This document shows, piece after piece, positions 36,456-48,029 of a stretch of DNA of 64,000 nucleotides. The DNA is from Scenedesmus sp. ARA3 (lineage: Eukaryota; Chlorophyta; Chlorophyceae; Sphaeropleales; Scenedesmaceae). Where the stretch lies: positions 1 through 64,000 of the forward strand of contig RWJK01001341.1 in the NCBI GenBank assembly GCA_004335835.1, given 5' to 3'. The position numbers were made by a program, and so were the translations under genes. Numbering within the stretch: position 1 is the first letter of the stretch; each line of letters starts with the position of its first letter. The notes under the pieces were generated by a model. The model had not been told where the DNA came from. It was given only the letters and a program-made list of their open reading frames with translations, and searched no databases.

Positions 36456-38394
36456 CAGTTGCTGGTGCTGCTGTTGCTGCTGTTGGCATTGGCGACGCAG
36501 CTCCCTGCGGCGCCACAGAGAGGCTAGCCTGCTGCTGCTGCTGCTGCTGTTTCTGCAGCTTCTCTCTTTCCCGCCGCTGCTTCTCTGTCAGTATCACCTC
36601 AATTCCTGCAACCCCAGACCCACCACTGACCTGCTGCGACACTGCCACACTACCCGCCGCACTACTGCCCAATGCTGTGCCTGCAGACCCCGCTGTTTTG
36701 CTGCTCTGCTGCCTCAGCTGCAGCAGCTCGTCATCTCCTGATTTGTCTGCTACTGCAAATGCATGCTGGTAGCCTGCTATCAAGCCATGGATCTGCCAGC
36801 TGCCACCACCCAAAGGCCCAGATACAGCAGCAGGCTGCAGCAGCTCCGCCAGTGAGGCGTTGCCTGTGCCGAGGCACAGGTAGGCGTTGCTGCCCCATGC
36901 ATACACCTGGGTATCGGTTGCAGCGAGCGAGAAGTACTGCAAGCACGCAGGCAGGCAGGCAGGCAGGCAGGCACAAGATGTGTGGCACCACAAGTACAAG
37001 CACATGCACAGCACAGCTGGCCCTTGCCCTGCCACGGGCAACACGACAGCAAGCAACACACAACAGCTCCCATCAAAACTGCTTGACCACAGCATATAAA
37101 GGCCAAGCGTGCCCCATGCAGCCGCACGCCTTTTCTGCTACCACATGCTTCACAGCTTGGCCGGCCATTGCCCCCGCCACAAGCCCAAGCACATGCTCAG
37201 CGGTCGACCACACCCACAGCAGCAACATACAACAACAGCAACACCCGCAACCGCTGCACCACAACACGCACAAACCCAAGGCGTTGTGATTAAAAGATCA
37301 CCCAGCCACGCACCTCTCCTGCTGCCACATGCTTCACCGCTTTGCCAGCCAGCGCCCCCGCCACCAAGCCAGGCAAGCTAGCCTCCCCATCTCTGCCCAG
37401 CACAGGAAACACAGCAGCAAGCACCGCACAACCGCAGTCGCTGCACCACAACAAGCACAAACCCAAGGCATTCCTATCATCAAATCAACCAGCCACGCAC
37501 CTCTCCTGCAGCCACATGCTTCACTGCTTTGCCAGCCAGTGCCCCCTTGACTAAGCCAGGCAAGCCAGCCTCCCCATCTCTGCCCAGCACTGCCCTGCTG
37601 CTGCCCCAGCTGAACAGCTGGCCCTCAGATGTAGCTGCAAGCGCGTGCTCCCTGCCTGCTGCTACTGCTGTGATGCGATGGGCTGTGAGGCTGTCCACCC
37701 TGCCAGGCTGGTGAGCGGTGCCTGCAAAAGGGCATCGGACACAAAGAAGTGTCACATGACCCGCACAATGCATGTCATTTGCGGGATGTGCGCAGATGTG
37801 AGGCGGGTGTGAGGCTGTCCATTCTGCCAGGCCGACGAGGGGCGGCTGTACAGGGGCGGCAGGCACAAGGCAGTACCGCATGATTGGCACAACCTTCGTG
37901 CTCTGCTTGAAGATTACAATTGTTACTTTACAACCTTCGTGCTCTGCTTGAAGATTACAATGGCGTTTTTGTAAGTGTGTCATCTGTGGGAACTGTGTGA
38001 TGCGGGGTGTGAGGCTGTCCACTGTGGCTGGCTGGTGAGGGGTCCCTGGCAGGGTGTAGCAGGCAAGAACAGCAGGAGGCACTGCGCGATGACCTGGCGC
38101 AAAGCATGTACGATCCTACCTTTGTAAGACGCAGACAGCATGACGATGAGTGAAGCACCTACACAAGCCCTGCTGCTAGCAGTGCAGCACTCTCTGCGTT
38201 GGGTGATGATGCACTGATTTGGCACCCGCCACAGATTTGCCGGGCTCTGGTGAGCTGGGCCGATAGCAGCGCACTGACACACTCGAGCACAATAACACGT
38301 TGCTGATGCTCATCATGGGGGAGGGCTGGCTAGCTGCGCACCTGCCCGCCCCAGCTGCCCTGCATGGTTCGGCCGCCGCTTCTGAGGCAGTGTG

Positions 38395-38436
<42 letters not shown>

Positions 38437-40408
38437 TCAGCTCTGTCCATAAATAGATAATCAACTGCACTCAGCAAACAAACCCCATGTACGGGCATGA
38501 AGCACACGTCTTAATCACCAGGAGAGTAGGCTACACCAAGGCACATGCGCCTGTCGTGCTACGCCGCCGCGCACCTGCATATCCATCATCCATGTTGTCA
38601 CATGTAAACAGCTGCCCATCAGCAGTGGCAGCCAGCCAGAAGGTGTACCCTAGCAGCAGCAGCAGCAGCAGCAGCAGTGGCAGCAACGACGCCAGTGTCA
38701 GCAGCACGTCAGCATGCAGCGAACCTCGCACGCAGTGACAGCCAGGTGCTGTCATGCATCAGCTGCAGGGAGTGGCGGGCATGGTAGTGGCTCGCCTTCT
38801 GCCAACAGTATACTCACCAACATCGGAAGCCACCACCTGCTTGTTGGCGAGCTGCCCTGCCACTCTGCGGGGCCTCCAGGCATCCCCTTGCACCGGCAGC
38901 TGCCCCCCAGCGCAGCCGTCATAGCCCCACACCCAATGCTGGCCTCACTCATCAAGAACAAGAGTGCTGCACTCAACCCTCGCCCGTTGCCGCAAAAGCT
39001 GCCATCAAATCACTAGCATACAGCATACTCACCCACGTCGAATGCCTCCACCTGCTTGTTGGCCAGCTGCCCTGCAACTCTGCGAGGCCTCCAGGTTTCC
39101 CCATGCACCGGCAGCTGGCCCTCCAGCACAGCCATCATGCTGTCAGGTGCCTACAACCCTCTGGACGCTGCACAGATAGCCCACGCTAGCCTGCTGCGCC
39201 TGTACATCAACACTGCGCTCAACCCTCACTCACTCGCTGCCGGCACAGCCACCATCTAGTCCTAGTATACATATACAACAATACAGCATACTCACCCACA
39301 TCAAACACTACCACTTGCTTGTTGGCGAGCTGTCCTGCAACTTTGCGGGGCTTCCAGGCCTCCCTTTGCTCCGGCAGCTGGCCCCCAGCACAACCATCAT
39401 AGCCCCACACCCACAGTTGGCCTGACTCATCAAGAATAATTGTGCTGTAGCGGCCAGCAGCTGCTGCTACTGCCTTGACGCCAGCTAGCTCAGTGACTCG
39501 GCTGGGGATGCCACTGTGGCAGGACCAACCATGGCCGCAGCCGCTGGTTGCATTGCTGCTCGCAGCTGCTGCTGCGGATCCGCTGCTGCTGTTACTAGCA
39601 GTTGCCTGCTGCTGCTGCTCAAGCGCTGATCGCCTGTGCAGCTTTGCGCTCGAATCAAATGAGCCGTCCGCCACTTGCCGGCCCAGCTGTCCCCAGTCAT
39701 TCAAACCCCATGTTATAACACTGCCGTCCGCAGTGACAGCCACACTGTGGTACCTTCCATTGGCAACTTGCACTACTGCACTGCCAGGCAGCTGGCTATC
39801 TCCTACTGCTGCTGCTGCTGCGGCACCTGCTGCACCTGCTGATTCTAGTAATGCTGCATCTTGCAGCAGCACAGCAGCAGGAGCTGTCCCTCCAGGCCTG
39901 CCTAGCTGCCCTGATGCAAGCAGCGGCTTGCTGCCGTGCCCACCACCCCCTGCGCTGTTGTTGGGGCCCATGGAAAATAACACACCGTCAGCTGTTACAA
40001 ACAGGGAATGGCGGCTGGCGGCAACAGACAGCACCTGCAGAGAGTAGCAGAAAGAGTGAGTCATTTGTCAGCACAGCCTGTCAGCACACTAGGATTAGGG
40101 AAAGCCAGCAGCAAGTCTGATATAGCAGTGACCAGTGTACATCGTAGCTTGTACGTCTAAATAGCAGCAGTGCGTGCAGGAAACACAAACACATGTGTTG
40201 CTGTATTTCCTGCACGCACCGCTGCTGTTCAGGTGTTGCCCTCACTGTACAGTGGCACTCCAGGCAAACATACAGCTCCTGCTGCTGCTGCTGCTGCTGC
40301 TGTCACCAACCTGTAGGTGTGGCAGAGTGAGCTGTGGCGCTGTGTTGTCTCCACCAAGCCTGCCTGTCCTGTGTGAGTCATCAAGCCCCCAACTGAACAG
40401 CGACCCAG
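34128..40408 (-). CDS. RCC1-repeat / sulfotransferase fusion protein (5' end unresolved)
   Basis: Exons inferred: (upstream exon missing), 40408-40311, 40034-39296, 38649-38575, 37721-37501, 36936-35923, 35503-35154, 34791-34623, 34430-34128; all phases match, giving at least 989 residues. The N-terminal part holds RCC1-type beta-propeller repeats: SLFSWGLDDS, VAASRHSLFVTADGVLFSMG, VANGRYHSVAVTADGSVITW, AAAGRYSTIILDESGQLWVW, AAGREHALAATSEGQLFSWG and FSLAATDTQVYAWGSNAYLC. A poly-Gln/poly-Ser linker follows. The C-terminal sulfotransferase has the 5'-phosphosulfate loop (FNVIGVSKCGTTDLYHRL), the 3'-phosphate site (IVMLRDPVDRYYSAYHYY) and late blocks LLLLRYEDYKAALP and REFYAPFNRELA, as in Golgi carbohydrate sulfotransferases. 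RCC1 repeat and phosphosulfate loop share one exon, so the fusion is not an annotation artefact. No signal anchor was located. Confidence 0.85.
37120..38045 (-). repeat. RCC1 exon head and tail arrays (3 copies each)
   Basis: The exon 37721-37501 has both edges multiplied. Its head (HQPGRVDSLTAHRI) recurs near 37810-37860 and 38000-38045. Its tail (ALAGKAVKHVAAGE plus GTGCGTGG donor) recurs near 37314-37385 and 37126-37195. The head copies lie in the upstream intron and the tail copies in the downstream intron. Confidence 0.88.
38815..39425 (-). repeat. RCC1 exon tail array (3 copies)
   Basis: The tail of exon 40034-39296 (GGQLPEQREAWKPRKVAGQL and ANKQVVVFDVG) with its donor recurs at about 39035-39150 and 38820-38940 in the following intron. 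The copies stay close to the original over about 100 bases. Confidence 0.9.
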
Positions 40409-42358
40409 CTGCAGTGCGGCAGCAGCAGCAGCAGCAGCACCAGTGGCAGAAGTAGCAGCAGAAGGAGTGAGGACGCTGAGAACACATTGAGAATGCATTG
40501 GCAAGCACGTGATCGCTGCCAATGCTGGCCTCAAACCTAAAACAGCACAGCAGCTTGCACTGCTTCAGCAGTTGCATCTGCACCACCAGCTGTGCAATGA
40601 TGCAGACACTGTTTGTTTAACTCATCCTGCAGCTGCTGCCTGTAACAGCTGAATAAGCAGCGCAAGCCATCATCACCTCACATGATGCAGCCCCTTTTCA
40701 TCGCCTTATTTCACCCCGTCAACGCATTACCTTGCACAGCATGGGTCAGTTGATACCCTACAAGCTTGCCAGCTGCTGTGCCAGCTGCTGTTTGCTGCAG
40801 ATCGCTGCTGTGGGCCCCGGTTGTTGTGGTGAACTGCAGCAGAGCAGACAGCCAGCATGATGTGACAATTTTGGGGATGGGTTTGATCATTCGCGGGGAA
40901 AATTAGCATCCTACCCAGTGCTGCAGCAGCGGCAGCAACAGCATGAGCTAAGGGGCCGCATTGCTGATACCTTGCAGGATACGTTAAATAGTGCATGTGC
41001 CTGAGACACCAGCTGGTACTTTGCTGTGCGCTGCTTTCTTGCACTGCTGCTCTGCCAACCACTCCCCACAGCCGCGGCTGTTCCCTGCTGGACAAGTGCA
41101 CCGCAGCTGCAGCTGCAAAACATCGTGCGCAGTTCAGCATGCGTTACAGTATCTGTTGGTATCTCAGGAAAGCTGGCTGCCTGCCTAAGCAAGCTGCTGC
41201 TGCTGCTGCTGCTGCTCACCGCGTGGCTGCTGCTGTGGAGCTGGTTGGGCAGATGCCGCTCTAGGTCTGCCTGTCGCTTCAAGCCTCGGTACAGCCTAGG
41301 ATACAACAACAAGCAATGCGCGCACAGCACAGCTGAAGTGTTGGTGAAATAGCAGAGATGACTGTTGTGCAAGTTGCTTGTGCAACAGCTCTCTTGTGTG
41401 GCAGCCTGTCCATCAGTGCACCAATAGTTGAATGTTTGTGTGCTTGCTGGCAACAATAGCACAAATAGCTCAAACCAGCAGGCCTTAGTATGAAAATTGG
41501 CTATTTTGCCCAGCTCTCTGCTATGGCACATTTGTGCTACCTAGCACTGCTGGCCAGCCAAAGCACGTGCAAGCATGGTGCGCTTGCCTCAGCTTCTGCG
41601 CAATGCAATTGTAGCTGCACAAACACATTGCTCAGATTTGCAGTGCACACCGGACCCACCAGGATGTGTACAGGAACAGCAGCGTAAGCAGCAGCACTGT
41701 TGCGAGGTTGGAGCGCAGCAGGTACTGCTTGGTGTAGGTGTATGCTCTCCTTGTTGGCATTGCTGTTATGCACTGCACTGCTCTGGCCTGCTGCCTGCCT
41801 CCATCACGCTACAAGCGCTTTGTAAGAACAAATACAGACATATTTGTGGTGCCCCTTGCCGTGTTTCACCACGGTTTGAGCCGCTAACCTTGCTGGCACC
41901 AGCAGCTGCATGGGCAGCAGCATGCAACCAAGCCAACTTAAGGAAGAAGAAACCGAGCTCACAAAACTCTTCAGCTGATGAATTCTTGAAATCCGTATGA
42001 ACTAGGCCGTGGATCTGTGCACATTAATCACAGGGACAGGGCGTCACCGCGTGGAAGTGCCAACGTAACTAGGTCTTGGGGAAGCACACGATTCAAGCAT
42101 CGCTGAGGTGTACGAGCGATTACTTGTAGTAGCTGAAACGTTTTGCTAGAGTGATCACGAACTTCAGCAAGGGCACAATAGAAACCTGCTGCTGCACAAC
42201 AGCAAGTTTGAATCACCTGGACACCTCATGCGCATGTAATCCCTTCATTGTGCTGCATATACCACCAGCATATCTGTGTGAAGGCTGAGGAAACACGAAG
42301 CTCTTCCTGGCAACAGCCATCAGCAGCAGCAAGCACGTGCTGCTGCTGTGCTAGGCTC
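40409..42358. other. Unresolved 5' part of the RCC1-sulfotransferase gene plus intergenic DNA
   Basis: The first exon(s) of the - strand fusion gene should lie here. One candidate is the - frame at 41531-40911, which includes a Ser run and FPEIPTDTVTHAELRTMF; another is a piece near 40536-40500 reading FEASIGSDHVLANA. I could not join either in phase to the exon at 40408. No + strand gene is seen before 42359. Confidence 0.4.
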
Positions 42359-42709
42359 ATGTATGTCATGTCCCTCATCAACGACATGAGGAGGAGAAAA
42401 GCCGAAGGCAGCAGCAAGAAGGATGGACCGTACGATGAGGAGCGCACACAGATGCTCAAGTAAGCACATGACTTGCACAAGCAGCAGTAGCAGGCACATG
42501 CACAGCGCCCGCCTTTCATCATGCACAGCCAGCTGCAACAAGGCCACCCTGGTACTGAGCACTCCTTGCCGCTCACAGTTACCCAAGTGGTGTGCGCGTT
42601 TTGCAAAGTGGTCAACGCCTTGGGCTGTGGTTCGCTCCCACTGATGGCACTTGCCCTTTACTCATCCTGCATGCAGGCGAGAAGGGGCAGCTACTCAAAC
42701 TCCTCAACA

Positions 42710-42741
<32 letters not shown>

Positions 42742-45587
42742 CAGGCGCCCCCAGCCTAGCAGCCATCCAGGCACGCTGCAGACCGCAGCTGGGCTGGGCG
42801 GTGGGCGTTGTGTTCCTGCTGCTGCCGTTCCTGCAAGCATACGTGCAGCCACCTGAGACAATTTGGAAAGCCCTGCTGGCAGCAAGTGAGTGAGCAGCGG
42901 TTTGGTGTGACTTTTCACTTTCCTGCATCCAGCTAATGCATACTGGTAGCGCCAAGTACACACCGCAAAGCAGTGGGTGGGTATGCTTGTGCATCTTTTG
43001 AGCTGTCGCTCACAAATGAATCAGCACTAGCAACTCCACCATTGCTGCTGCGCCCGTGAATCCTGCAGGCCTGTTGTTCCTGGGCTACCATGTCATGACC
43101 TTCAAGCGCTGGAGTGACGAGTTCCCCTATGTGCTGCGCTTCCTGGTGTGCTTCGCTGCCATGATAGTGGAGCTCCTCTGGGAAAATGTCATGGTCTGGT
43201 GAGTTACATGTAACATATGTATCGATAACGTAACGAGTGTGTGGGGTGCTGCGCTTCCTGGTGTGCTTTGCTGCCATGATAGTGGAACTGCTCTGGGAGA
43301 ACATCATGGTGTGGTAAGGCGCAAAGCAGGGCATCACTGCAGCTGTTGCTGCTGCCAACTGCTGATTCCCTTCCTGACAGTGGCAGGAACCCGCAAGTTT
43401 GTTAGCTGCCTGTGGGCAGCAGGTAGCTTGCGAAGAAGTGCCCAAAGGAGTGAAGTAGCAGGGGCTATGACCAGACCAGTGCAACTGATGAACATGCTGC
43501 CGGTGTGCTGCCGGTGTGCCCCTTGCAGGATTGTGTCCGCCACAGACATGCGCAAGTATGACGACCCTCCAGGGCTGCAGGACAATGCGGAGATAGCACT
43601 CAACTTCCTGGCAGGTGCGTGCAGCAGACAGCGCAGCAGACAGCGCAGCAGACAGCGCAGCAGACAGCGCAGCAGACAGCGCAGCAGCAGCAGAAACAGC
43701 AGAAGCAGCAGCAACAACAATAGCAGAAAGCAGCGATGAGTGCAGCACCTGGCTCACACAAAGGCGATCCTCTTTGCTACCTGCCACACTGACATACAGC
43801 AGCTGGCACCACTATGCACATTCACATCAAAGAACATGCTTTTGCTTTTTAAAAGTACGCTTCAACTTGTGCTTTCCTGCAGGCAAGCATGCGCTGCTGG
43901 GCTGGTTCATCAACGGCAAGTGGGCCAACATCATGCACTTCCTGGGCTGCGTGCTGTGCCTGGCTTTCAGTGTGGCCTGGGAGCAGGTGCGGCGGCACAA
44001 CTGCCCTGGCAGACACAACAAATTCATCTGATAGTGGTGTGTAAACTAAAAGCACTTCACAGTGACCGGCAACGAGGGCCACAGGCTCGTCCTTTGCTCA
44101 GCACCCCAGCGGCAGTGCTCGTGGGTAAAACATATGTATGTGCCTGTGCTCTGCATCACCGGCTGGGCAGTGCGCTGCAGCTTGCCGGATCAATTTAGTT
44201 GCCAGGATAACAGGCAGCAGGCTGCTGCTGGGCTGTTCTGGCATCGTGCTAAACTGGCATGTGCTGCGCCTGGCTGCCCACCGCTGCCTGACATTCCCTG
44301 CTGCTTCCTGCAGCACCCCTACTCCGGGTTTGGCGTGATGGCGCGTTTCAGCCTGACCATCTGCTTCAGCCGCATCCTGCGCACTGCCAGCTTCATGTGC
44401 ACCGTGCTGCCCAGCCCACGCCCGGGCTGCTACAGGTGCGCAGCTTTGCTTGCAGCTTTATGATAACTGGCCGTACTACAGCCTCATGCATTTGAAGCTT
44501 CTGTTGCAGCTGTACAGCCTCATATGCAGCTTCATGTGCACCGTGCTACCCAGCCCGTGGCTAGACTGCTACAGGTGTGCGTGCATCTTGCAGGCATTCC
44601 GGCTTGCTGAAAAGCGTTGCAGTATGCTTTGGGCATCTGCTGCAGTAGCAACCATAGTTTCACTGCGCCTGCGCACAATACCGAATGTCACATGGCGGGT
44701 TTGATGCACTGATACACGGCCGCATGCTGCTGTCAGGCGCGTCTGTCTTATCTCGCCGGCTTCCGCTGCAGTACATCGATGCACACAGCCCCTGCCTTGG
44801 CTGGTTGGCGCTGATTATCAGCACCCATCATCCCTTGCGTTTGGTCACGCTGAATCCTGCCTTGCCTGCTATCGTGCGCTGCAGGCGCCGCTTCCCGCCT
44901 CCGCCGGACAGCTGGACTGGCATTATTTGGGTTGGCATCAGAGAGCTGCGTGGATTTGGCGGCTGCAACGACCTCATCTTCAGGTGAGCGCACCTTACTT
45001 GACATACTTGATTGTATGTAGCTCAACTTGATAGTTTTGTTGTCAAAGAAGGATGCTTAGATGAGGCAATGACCGCAGGAGGCACACCGCAGCTGCAGCA
45101 GCTGCATGCTCAGCCACAGCAATGCTGCTCAGCATGGCGCCTCCTGTCCTCGATGCACGCCAGTTCAGCAGCAGAGCATGTAGCGCACATGTAGCTCCTG
45201 CCTGTTTGACCAATGTTTGACCAATGTTTGACCGGCGTTTGACCGGCGTTTGACTGCAGCGGCCATGGTGCCTTCTGGAGCCTGGGGCCCCTCATGTTCC
45301 AAACCTACTACCCCAACAAGTTCAGCACATCCCTGCTGTGGATAGCCCTTGTACAAACCTCGATACGGGACGTCATCGACAAGCAGCATTACTCAGTGGA
45401 CATGTTATTAGCGGTTGTTGTGACTTGGGCTGTTTGGAGTTGGCTGCGGTGGGTGTACCCACAGAGTCAGCCGCTTCCGCAGCGGCCGGAGGGTGCAGCA
45501 GCAGACAAGCCGAATGCGCTGGTGCTGACGCTTGTGGGTGTGGGGCTGCTGACTGCGGCGGTTGCGGTGTTTGTGGCCAAGTCGTAG
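42359..45587 (+). CDS. Sphingomyelin/inositol-phosphorylceramide synthase-like enzyme (PAP2_C type)
   Basis: Eight exons join in exact phase to give 392 aa: 42359-42459, 42677-42885, 43069-43198, 43529-43614, 43883-43986, 44314-44435, 44885-44983 and 45260-45587. The lipid phosphate phosphatase-like core fits the sphingomyelin synthase-related family. It has an RxLRT...LPSPxPxCY block (ILRTASFMCTVLPSPRPGCY), a C-x-D-x3-SGH motif (CNDLIFSGHGAFW, split by the last intron), and HYSVDMLLA with the second His and Asp of the catalytic triad. About six hydrophobic spans include GWAVGVVFLLLPFLQAYV, FLVCFAAMIVELLW and VLTLVGVGLLTAAVAVFV. Such enzymes move a phospho-head group onto ceramide or a related lipid in Golgi or plasma membrane. 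Exon 2 opens with a poly-Ala run. Two exon tails are duplicated. Head-group specificity is unknown. Confidence 0.85.
43128..43320 (+). repeat. Duplicated tail of exon 3 of the lipid-synthase gene
   Basis: The 3' ~70 bases of exon 3 (VLRFLVCFAAMIVELLWENV) and its donor occur twice, ending at 43198 and about 43315. The downstream donor is GTAAGG, the original GTGAGT. Confidence 0.92.
43617..43690 (+). repeat. 12-bp tandem repeat in intron 4
   Basis: The unit GCAGCAGACAGC repeats about five to six times immediately after the exon 4 donor. Confidence 0.93.
44385..44585 (+). repeat. Duplicated tail of exon 6 of the lipid-synthase gene
   Basis: The exon 6 end (SFMCTVLPSPRPGCY and AG|GTGCG donor) recurs at about 44528-44580 as SFMCTVLPSPWLDCY with AG|GTGTG. 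Confidence 0.9.
45203..45256 (+). repeat. TTTGACC repeats before the last acceptor
   Basis: Five copies of GTTTGACC/GTTTGACT lie within ~50 bases just upstream of the CAG acceptor at 45257-45259. Confidence 0.85.
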
Positions 45588-45705
45588 CGCATGCATATGC
45601 GGCGCAGCGGCAGTGTACAGAGCTGGCACTTGTGAAAGAATTTTCAATTTGACTGCATGGATGTTGGCAGGTGGCGGGTGGCCTACCGGCGCAGGTGCAG
45701 GCGTT

Positions 45706-45710
45706 TGTAA
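45706..45710 (+). terminator. Poly(A) signal TGTAA of the lipid-synthase gene
   Basis: TGTAA lies 119 bases after the stop codon. The following ~450 bases to the convergent RING gene hold no gene that I can see. Confidence 0.55.
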
Positions 45711-46156
45711 CTCCACCTCAGTGCATATCCAGCCAACAACATTTCTTTCCAGCCTTGATCATGAGTGACCAGTGGCCAGCGTGGAACCACCGGTGGGCGT
45801 GTCGTATGGCAAGGTTCAAGCCAAGTAAGTTACTAGTGCAGGCAGGCAGGCGCAAGCTGTCAGACAGCGGGCTGCTTTGTGAAGGAGTCAGGCCAGCCGG
45901 CCATACCAGAGTTAGAGTACACAATTCTCTTTTTAACACCATTCGAAACAACCCAGGATATGCACCACAGGCGACCTACAGCAGCTGCTAGTGATCACTG
46001 CGTAAGAAACAATGTAGCCTTCGGGTACACCAGCACTTGCGCCCAGGGGCCAAGTGCTGAGCTGCTTCAAGCCATCTGTTGAACATGCGGCAGCAAGGCA
46101 ACAACATAACATGCTCAGGTGGCAGCTTTGCTCAAGGCAACCACCCCTGCATCACT

Positions 46157-46956
46157 CTACTCTATCGCCCCCCTGCACATCGGGCACGCTGCCACACGCC
46201 GCTGCGCAGCACTCATCGTGCACACCTGCTGAACACATCCTTCGCAGAACGTGTGCCGGCAGCGCAGCTGCACCACTGCCGCTTCCTCCTCCATCTCACA
46301 CAGGCACACTGCGCAGGTGCTGCTACCTTGCGGCAGAGCCCTCTCTGCTACTTGGCCCCATGTGCTTGTCATTAGGACAGCTGGCAATGGCTGCAGCCTT
46401 CTAATGCCCTGCAGGATCTCGCCCGCATCTGCTGCAAACGCTGCTGCCTGCTGCACTGCTGCTGCGGCAGCCGCATCCTGCGCGGCCACATCGCCGCCGG
46501 CTGCTGCTGCTGCCCGCCGGGCCAGCACTGCCTGCCGCGCAAGCACTAGCTGCAGCACTTCTTCATATGTGCTGTATTCTAATTCAAAGCTGCTGCTCCC
46601 TATCATTATAGGCTCGCCTGGGGTTCAGGGCTTAGGGGCGATCCACGGCAGCCGCACAACCTCGCCTGTCTCTAAATCTTACAAAACCAGATCGTCCGCC
46701 ATCGCCATGTCATAACGCGTCAGCACGTCATACATGCCAAGCTGCAGCTCCCAAAATGTGCCGCCTGGCGGGCTGGGCACTACAATCACCACAGGCAGGG
46801 TGAAAGTGATAGCTGTACTGTCAGGTCCTGCCAGCAGCTGCACAGTCAGCGGCTCTGCCAGCACCTCAAGTGCCACAAAGCCGCCACCCAGTAGGCTGCG
46901 GCCGCCTTCGCCAGGCAGCGGCTGCCGCTGAAGGCCCAGGCGGTCCGCTACAGCCT

Positions 46957-46999
<43 letters not shown>

Positions 47000-47777
47000 G
47001 TCAACAACCGTAAGTGCGCAGGTGAGACTGCGCTATATAACACCAACGCACTACTTGCAGCTGCTTTCAAAGAGAGGCGCTGCCAGTGCTGTTCAGTGCA
47101 ATGCTTTGCATCAGGCAGCACCTGCTGGCATCCACACTCATGCTTGCAGATGCATGCCCCGGCGCGCTGCTGCATCCTTCAAAACATGCGCCAAAGCCAG
47201 GCACACAACTGGTGCAGCACGCTTGGGGCCATACCTGTTAAGGGAGTTTGCAGAGTTTTTTCACCATGTGAAGCAGATGTAAGTACGTCACCTGTGTCAT
47301 TGATGTGGGGGCGGATGGGTTGAGCCGTGTGCGGATGACGCCAGGGTTGCCTGGCACCACAGCTGCATGCTCCGGCACGCCGACATCAAAGCCTGAGCCG
47401 TGCTGCTGCATGTACTGCGAGCGGTAGTGGAAGAATTCAGCTGGCTGCCCTCCTATCAAGTGCTGCAGTGGCTCGGGAGAGCCCCGGTCAGTGTCTGCAG
47501 CTGCAGCGGCTGCTGCATTTGCTTCGGCTGCAGCATCCCGTTGACGATCGATTGCAGCAATGAGCCTTGTGCCTCTTGCCAGTGCCTCATCCCAGGCATC
47601 TGTCTGAGCTGCTGCGTCTGCTGCGTCTGCTGCATCCGTTACACCTGCGTCAGCTGCTGCAGCTGCAGCCTCCCAGACAGCTGCATCAGACGCGTCTGCT
47701 GTACCTTCTGCATGCCACACGCCTGCATCAGCTGCTGCATCGAGTGCCTGCTCCCTTTCCTGCAGGATCGCGTCAAA
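46157..47777 (-). pseudogene. RING-finger gene with two in-frame stops (copy A)
   Basis: Two exons are clear: 47777-47292 (Ala/Asp-rich, then LQHLIGGQPAEFFHYRSQYM and PGNPGVIRTRLNPSAPTS) and one from 46954 (AVADRLGLQRQPLPGEGG, a beta-rich block ending WELQLGMYD), in phase. The same frame later encodes a C3HC4 RING: CAVC, CRHTFCEGC, CPMC, stop at 46157. Between them lie TAA (46681-46679) and TGA (46627-46625), where copy B is open (IPLPVIAPRLRAPGDNVILG). Either copy A is a pseudogene, or an 87-93-nt stretch starting GTAAGA and ending GAG/CAG is now spliced out, which would keep frame. RING proteins are usually E3 ubiquitin ligases. The 5' exons were not found and may be lost. Confidence 0.6.
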
Positions 47778-48029
47778 CTGCGCAAGGAGAAAGGAAGTGC
47801 AACAGCGCGTGAGTCCCAAGCAGACAATCATGTGCAAATGCATAACATGCACCTGTAGCTACAGCATCAGCTGTATATGGTGTTGTCATATGATCTGTTG
47901 CATGGTGCAGTGCACAGCTGCTGCCGCTGCTTGTTGCGTGTGCACACCTGCTGCCGCTGCTTGTTGCGTGTGTTCACCGCAGCAACCACTGACTCTGCTA
48001 ACACCCTGCATGCCTATGCACGCTGCGCT

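Noticed and set aside
46679..46681. Alternative genetic code (TAA or TGA as sense)
   Set aside because: Well-supported genes here end at ordinary TAA, TAG and TGA stops (MPDU1 TAA, HMG TAG, NOB1 and sulfotransferase frames closing normally), so reassignment is not supported.
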